A DNA stretch of 7,795 nucleotides from an uncultured Chloroflexaceae bacterium (GTDB lineage Bacteria > Chloroflexota > Chloroflexia > Chloroflexales > Chloroflexaceae): NCBI GenBank assembly GCA_937141995.1, contig CAKZQX010000983.1:1-7795 (forward strand). The letters run 5' to 3'. The position numbers and the translations under genes are program-made. A model generated the notes under the pieces. The model made no database searches, was not told where the DNA came from, and saw nothing but the letters and a program-made list of their open reading frames with translations. Shown here piece by piece: positions 4,987 through 7,795 of this stretch. Positions within the stretch are counted from its first letter, which is position 1, and each line of letters begins with the position of its first letter.

Positions 4987-6732
4987 CTACATCCGCTGCG
5001 GCGCTTTAATCCCCAGCAGGCCCAGCCCGTTGCGCAATGCCTGGGCGGTTGCCGCAACCAGCGCCAGCCGGGCTGCGCGGAGTTCCGGCGTCTCGGCCCG
5101 CAGAACCGGGCACTGCTCAAAGAAGACGCCAAACTCGCGCGCGGTGGTGTAGCACCAGTCTGCCAGAACAAAAGGCGCATAGCGTGTCCCGGCCTCGCGT
5201 ACCGCCCAGGGCATCTTCGCCAGATGCTTGATCAGGCTCTGCTCCGCCGGATGAGTTAACGCTGCATACTGCACGGGCGCGTCGGCAGGTTGCCCGGCAT
5301 CGGGTAGCTCTGCGGCGCGGCGAATGATCGAGCAGCAGCGCGCATGCGAATACTGCAGATAGGTCGCGCTGTTGCCCTCGCGTGAGAGCATCCGGTCCCA
5401 GTCCAGGGTAATATTGCGGCGGGTGTCCTGATAGAGATCATTATAGATCACCGCGCCGATACCTACCGCTTCGGCGACCGTGTCCTTCTCTTCGTCCGAC
5501 AGATCCGGGCTCTTCTCCTCGACAACCGTGCGCGCCCGAGCCGTAGCTTCATCCAGCAGCGTTGCGAGGAAGATCATGTTACCCTTGCGCGTTGAGATGG
5601 TCTGTCCATCGGTATCAAACACGGTGCCAAACGGCACATGTACCAGTTCAATCGCCGCCGGCACATAGTTGATTGCGCGAGCCAGAGCAAAGAGCTGCCG
5701 GAAATGCAATTCCTGGGGCTGCCCGACAACATACGCCATTTTGGCCGGAGCAAAGGTCGCCTGACGATACTTGATCGTTGCCAGATCCCGCGTCAGATAG
5801 AGCGTCGCCCCATCGGCGCGCTGGAGTAGAAAGGTCGGGATACTCTTGTCCATGGCGTCTACGACCACTGCGCCATCGGCATCCCGCCGCGCTACTTCGG
5901 CATCAAGCGCATCCTGGATTACACCGGGCAGCATATCCTCGTAGAAGCTCTCGCCCAGCATATGGTCAAACTGCACCCCCAGCCGGTTATAGTTGCGCTG
6001 GTTGGCGGCCAGGGTCATCTCCACACACCACTGCCAGATCTGCCGCGCCTGCGGGTCGCCCTGTTCAAGCAGCAGCGAGCGCTGCCGGGCGACTTCGTCC
6101 AGTTCCGGGTGATCTTTCATCTCATCGTTGTAGCGGGCATAGAGTGCCTCAACCTGCGCCAGTTCCGCTTCGCCCTCGGCCTGCGGCCGGCCATAACGCT
6201 CAATCGCGGCAATAATCACGCCAAACTGCTTGCCCCAGTCGCCCAGATGGTTGTCGCCGATAGTCTGGTAGCCCAGGGCGCGAAAGATATTCACCAGCGA
6301 ATGACCGATAATGGTGCTGCGGATATGCCCGACATGCATACGCTTGGCAACATTGGGCGAGGAGTAGTCAACCACCACCCGCTGGTCGTGGCCCTGGTCA
6401 TCGTGACCGTAGCTATCACCCAGGTGGGTAATCTCGGTAATGACGGCGGCCGCCAGGCGCTCCGGGTGCAGCGTAAAGTTCAGGAACGGCCCGGCCGTCT
6501 CAACGGTACCCACCAGCGCGTCAGGCGCAAACTGCAGCGTGGCAGCCAGATCCTGCGCCAGTTTTGGCGGCGCAATGCCCAGTTCCTTGGCCGCGCGGAA
6601 GGTAGGAAATGCCATGTCGGCGGGGATGTTTGGTTTGGGTGTCTGTAGATCGATCAGCGCTGTCGGCACCTGATCGGTTGCACTGAGTGCCGCCTGGATC
6701 GCGGCGACGAAGCGGTCAAGCGCATATTCCAT
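4987..6732 (-). CDS. argS: Arginyl-tRNA synthetase
   Basis: ArgRS charges tRNA-Arg with arginine using ATP, in the cytoplasm; it is a class I synthetase and essential. The 581-residue length is normal for bacteria. The N-terminal additional domain (about 1-105) reads the tRNA D-loop side. The catalytic Rossmann core begins with YSSPNVAKRMHVGHIRST (123-140), where HVGH (133-136) is the HIGH signature. DNHLGDWGKQFG (160-171) is the typical ArgRS block that follows. ISTRKGN (379-385) takes the place of KMSKS, a known degeneracy of this family. The C-terminal DALR anticodon-binding domain spans about 455-581, with YLQYSHARCCSII, and ends GIKAPQRM. The terminal Met is characteristic of ArgRS. The start is ATG 6730-6732 with AGGAG (6744-6740) seven bases before it. 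The stop is TAG. The enzyme looks complete and functional. No T-box leader is evident upstream. Confidence 0.98.
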   Translation of the reverse strand: MEYALDRFVAAIQAALSATDQVPTALIDLQTPKPNIPADMAFPTFRAAKELGIAPPKLAQDLAATLQFAPDALVGTVETAGPFLNFTLHPERLAAAVITEITHLGDSYGHDDQGHDQRVVVDYSSPNVAKRMHVGHIRSTIIGHSLVNIFRALGYQTIGDNHLGDWGKQFGVIIAAIERYGRPQAEGEAELAQVEALYARYNDEMKDHPELDEVARQRSLLLEQGDPQARQIWQWCVEMTLAANQRNYNRLGVQFDHMLGESFYEDMLPGVIQDALDAEVARRDADGAVVVDAMDKSIPTFLLQRADGATLYLTRDLATIKYRQATFAPAKMAYVVGQPQELHFRQLFALARAINYVPAAIELVHVPFGTVFDTDGQTISTRKGNMIFLATLLDEATARARTVVEEKSPDLSDEEKDTVAEAVGIGAVIYNDLYQDTRRNITLDWDRMLSREGNSATYLQYSHARCCSIIRRAAELPDAGQPADAPVQYAALTHPAEQSLIKHLAKMPWAVREAGTRYAPFVLADWCYTTAREFGVFFEQCPVLRAETPELRAARLALVAATAQALRNGLGLLGIKAPQRM

Positions 6733-7066
6733 GCCGAAACTCCTGATATGAGCATGCCCTGTGGCGATGAATAATTCGCAATAAAAGAACTACTACTCTT
6801 TGTAGGTAATGTACTATACGGCCCGGCAGACCTGATGTCGCAGTCCGGATGCGGTACAGTCACGGTGGCTCGTTGGCAGTCCCTTCACTTACATCCCAAG
6901 TATATGCGTAGTGCGCTTCTGATGCAAACCGACGTGACTCCTATTCATCCGACTGTAAACCGAAATTTATCTTTTCCGCTTGATACGACCTGTTTGAATA
7001 TGTTAGCATTGTCGTGTTCACATTCCAACCCGCTATCATCCATCCGATATTCGGTAAATTGTCATA
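6733..7066. other. Divergent intergenic region between argS and the sensor gene
   Basis: This stretch separates argS (minus) from the sensor gene (plus) and must carry both promoters. The argS side has a plausible promoter at 6813-6841. On the plus side I see no convincing -35/-10 pair; CATAAT (7063-7068), directly at the sensor start, and a small palindrome CCGATATTCGG (7044-7054) are the only notable motifs. No gene, repeat array or structured RNA is evident, and base composition is more AT-rich than in the genes. Confidence 0.5.
6813..6841 (-). promoter_or_regulatory. Putative argS promoter
   Basis: On the minus strand GCGACA (6841-6836) and TATAGT (6818-6813) are separated by 17 bases: 4 of 6 and 5 of 6 matches to the vegetative TTGACA/TATAAT consensus. 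The predicted start near 6806 gives a leader of about 75 bases before the argS ATG. Prediction only. Confidence 0.45.
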
Positions 7067-7795
7067 ATGAAGTGGAACCATATGGGCCGCCTTGTCTCAC
7101 TGCGGTCGAGCATCCGCAAGAAGATTTTGCTCCTGATGCTCGGTCTGGCACTGCCGCCAATGCTGCTCGTCGGCTGGATGGGGCTGACGAGTCTGGAGCG
7201 TGCCCGCGCGCTGGTCGTTGCCGACGGATCGGAAGCCCTGCGGGCGCAGGCGGAACAAACCCTGGAGCAGCGGGCCGCCGATAAAGCCCGGCTCTATGAT
7301 CAATCGCTGCACGCGATTCAGCAGCAGGTTGCGGGCGTGGCACGCTATGCGGAGCATCTCCTCGCTACGCCGGTACCACTGCCCATCAGTGGTCAGGTCT
7401 GGATTGCGCCGGATGGTCCCGACGAACGCACGCTTGCGCAGCATAGTGCGGCGGTTATCCACGCACGCCGCCTGATGCCCCTGCTTGACACCACGGTCAA
7501 GAATAATCCGCTCCTCACGCTGGGCTATATTGCCTTCGAGGATGGCGGAGTGCTGGCTTTTAATGATGAGGCGGTCATTGCGCAGATTCAGACGATTGCG
7601 CCTTTCGATCCCCGCGAACGACCCTGGTATCGGGGCGCACTGGAACAGGGCGAAATATTCTGGACGGATCTCTATATTGATGCCAATACGCAAACCCCCA
7701 CGATTACCTGCGCCGTTCCGGTGCGCAACCCGCAGGGGGAGATTATCGGCGTGGTGGGCTTCGACATGCTGCTGACGACCGTTAAGCAAGATTTG
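7067..7795 (+). CDS. Membrane-anchored dCache-type sensor protein (3' end beyond window)
   Basis: This gene is open to the last base, so only the first 243 residues are visible. Residues 1-19 are short and basic (RSSIRKK). A hydrophobic transmembrane helix follows at about 20-41 (ILLLMLGLALPPMLLVGWMG). Then comes an extracytoplasmic region starting with an amphipathic Gln/Ala/Glu-rich helix (about 44-98). The part from 150 on has the hallmark of a dCache_1 sensor: GYIAFEDGG, then DPRERPWYRGA (181-191), FWTDLY (198-203), TITCAVPV (212-219) and GEIIGVVGFDM (224-234). Such ectodomains bind small ligands (amino acids, organic acids). They are usually followed by a second membrane helix, HAMP and an output domain: histidine kinase, SpoIIE/PP2C phosphatase, nucleotide cyclase or chemoreceptor. 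The output lies outside the window and cannot be told. The start is ATG 7067; ATG 7082, five residues later, is an alternative preceded by a weak GTGGA. It is divergent from argS. Confidence 0.88.
   Translation, partial: MKWNHMGRLVSLRSSIRKKILLLMLGLALPPMLLVGWMGLTSLERARALVVADGSEALRAQAEQTLEQRAADKARLYDQSLHAIQQQVAGVARYAEHLLATPVPLPISGQVWIAPDGPDERTLAQHSAAVIHARRLMPLLDTTVKNNPLLTLGYIAFEDGGVLAFNDEAVIAQIQTIAPFDPRERPWYRGALEQGEIFWTDLYIDANTQTPTITCAVPVRNPQGEIIGVVGFDMLLTTVKQDL

Noticed and set aside
5962..6648. 228-codon plus-strand frame inside argS
   Set aside because: Fully antisense to the conserved catalytic region of argS; a high-GC shadow frame.
6850..6864. T-box-like word upstream of argS (minus strand TGTACCGCA)
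   Set aside because: Only a partial match to the T-box consensus, it lies upstream of the predicted promoter, and no terminator/antiterminator pair follows.
7097..7789. 230-codon minus-strand frame opposite the sensor gene
   Set aside because: Opposite a frame with a clear membrane helix and dCache motifs; the translation has no recognisable domain.

Overview
The window is GC-rich chromosomal DNA with a compact gene layout. It most likely comes from a member of the Chloroflexota, class Chloroflexia (Roseiflexus/Chloroflexus-like). That placement is inference: it rests on the style of the glycogen synthase and arginyl-tRNA synthetase, a SirB1/TPR protein, a large periplasmic dCache-type sensor, and intergenic AGAACAGAGAACA-type repeats and GC-rich hairpins. 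No rRNA, tRNA, CRISPR array, integrase or transposase is visible.

Layout. 1-312: no supported gene; a 13-bp direct repeat and, just before the first gene, a striking palindrome overlapping the expected promoter. 313-699 (+): an unrecognised 128-residue protein ending in Gly-Gly, with a possible MoaD/ThiS-like (beta-grasp) C-terminal part. 716-757: a perfect 12-bp inverted repeat. 805-1857 (+): a SWIM zinc-finger protein with a large uncharacterised C-terminal region. 1858-2048: a gene-free spacer with a long imperfect hairpin built on a duplicated 12-mer. 2049-3530 (+): glycogen synthase (glgA), starting at GTG. 3531-3752: a convergent spacer with four hairpins. 3753-4592 (-): a SirB1/transglutaminase-like protein with a TPR tail. 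4593-4986: a repeat-rich spacer. 4987-6732 (-): arginyl-tRNA synthetase (argS). 6733-7066: a divergent promoter region. 7067-end (+): the first 243 residues of a membrane-anchored dCache sensor that runs off the window.

Functionally, glgA and argS are housekeeping genes. The SirB1-like gene lies downstream of argS on the same strand, but the gap of almost 400 bp argues for its own promoter. The least ordinary part is 200-1860. There a possible operator controls a small diglycine-ended protein, which is followed by a SWIM zinc-finger protein, with a conserved-looking stem-loop between them. I found no complete novel system that can be proven from sequence alone; that two-gene unit is the best candidate.
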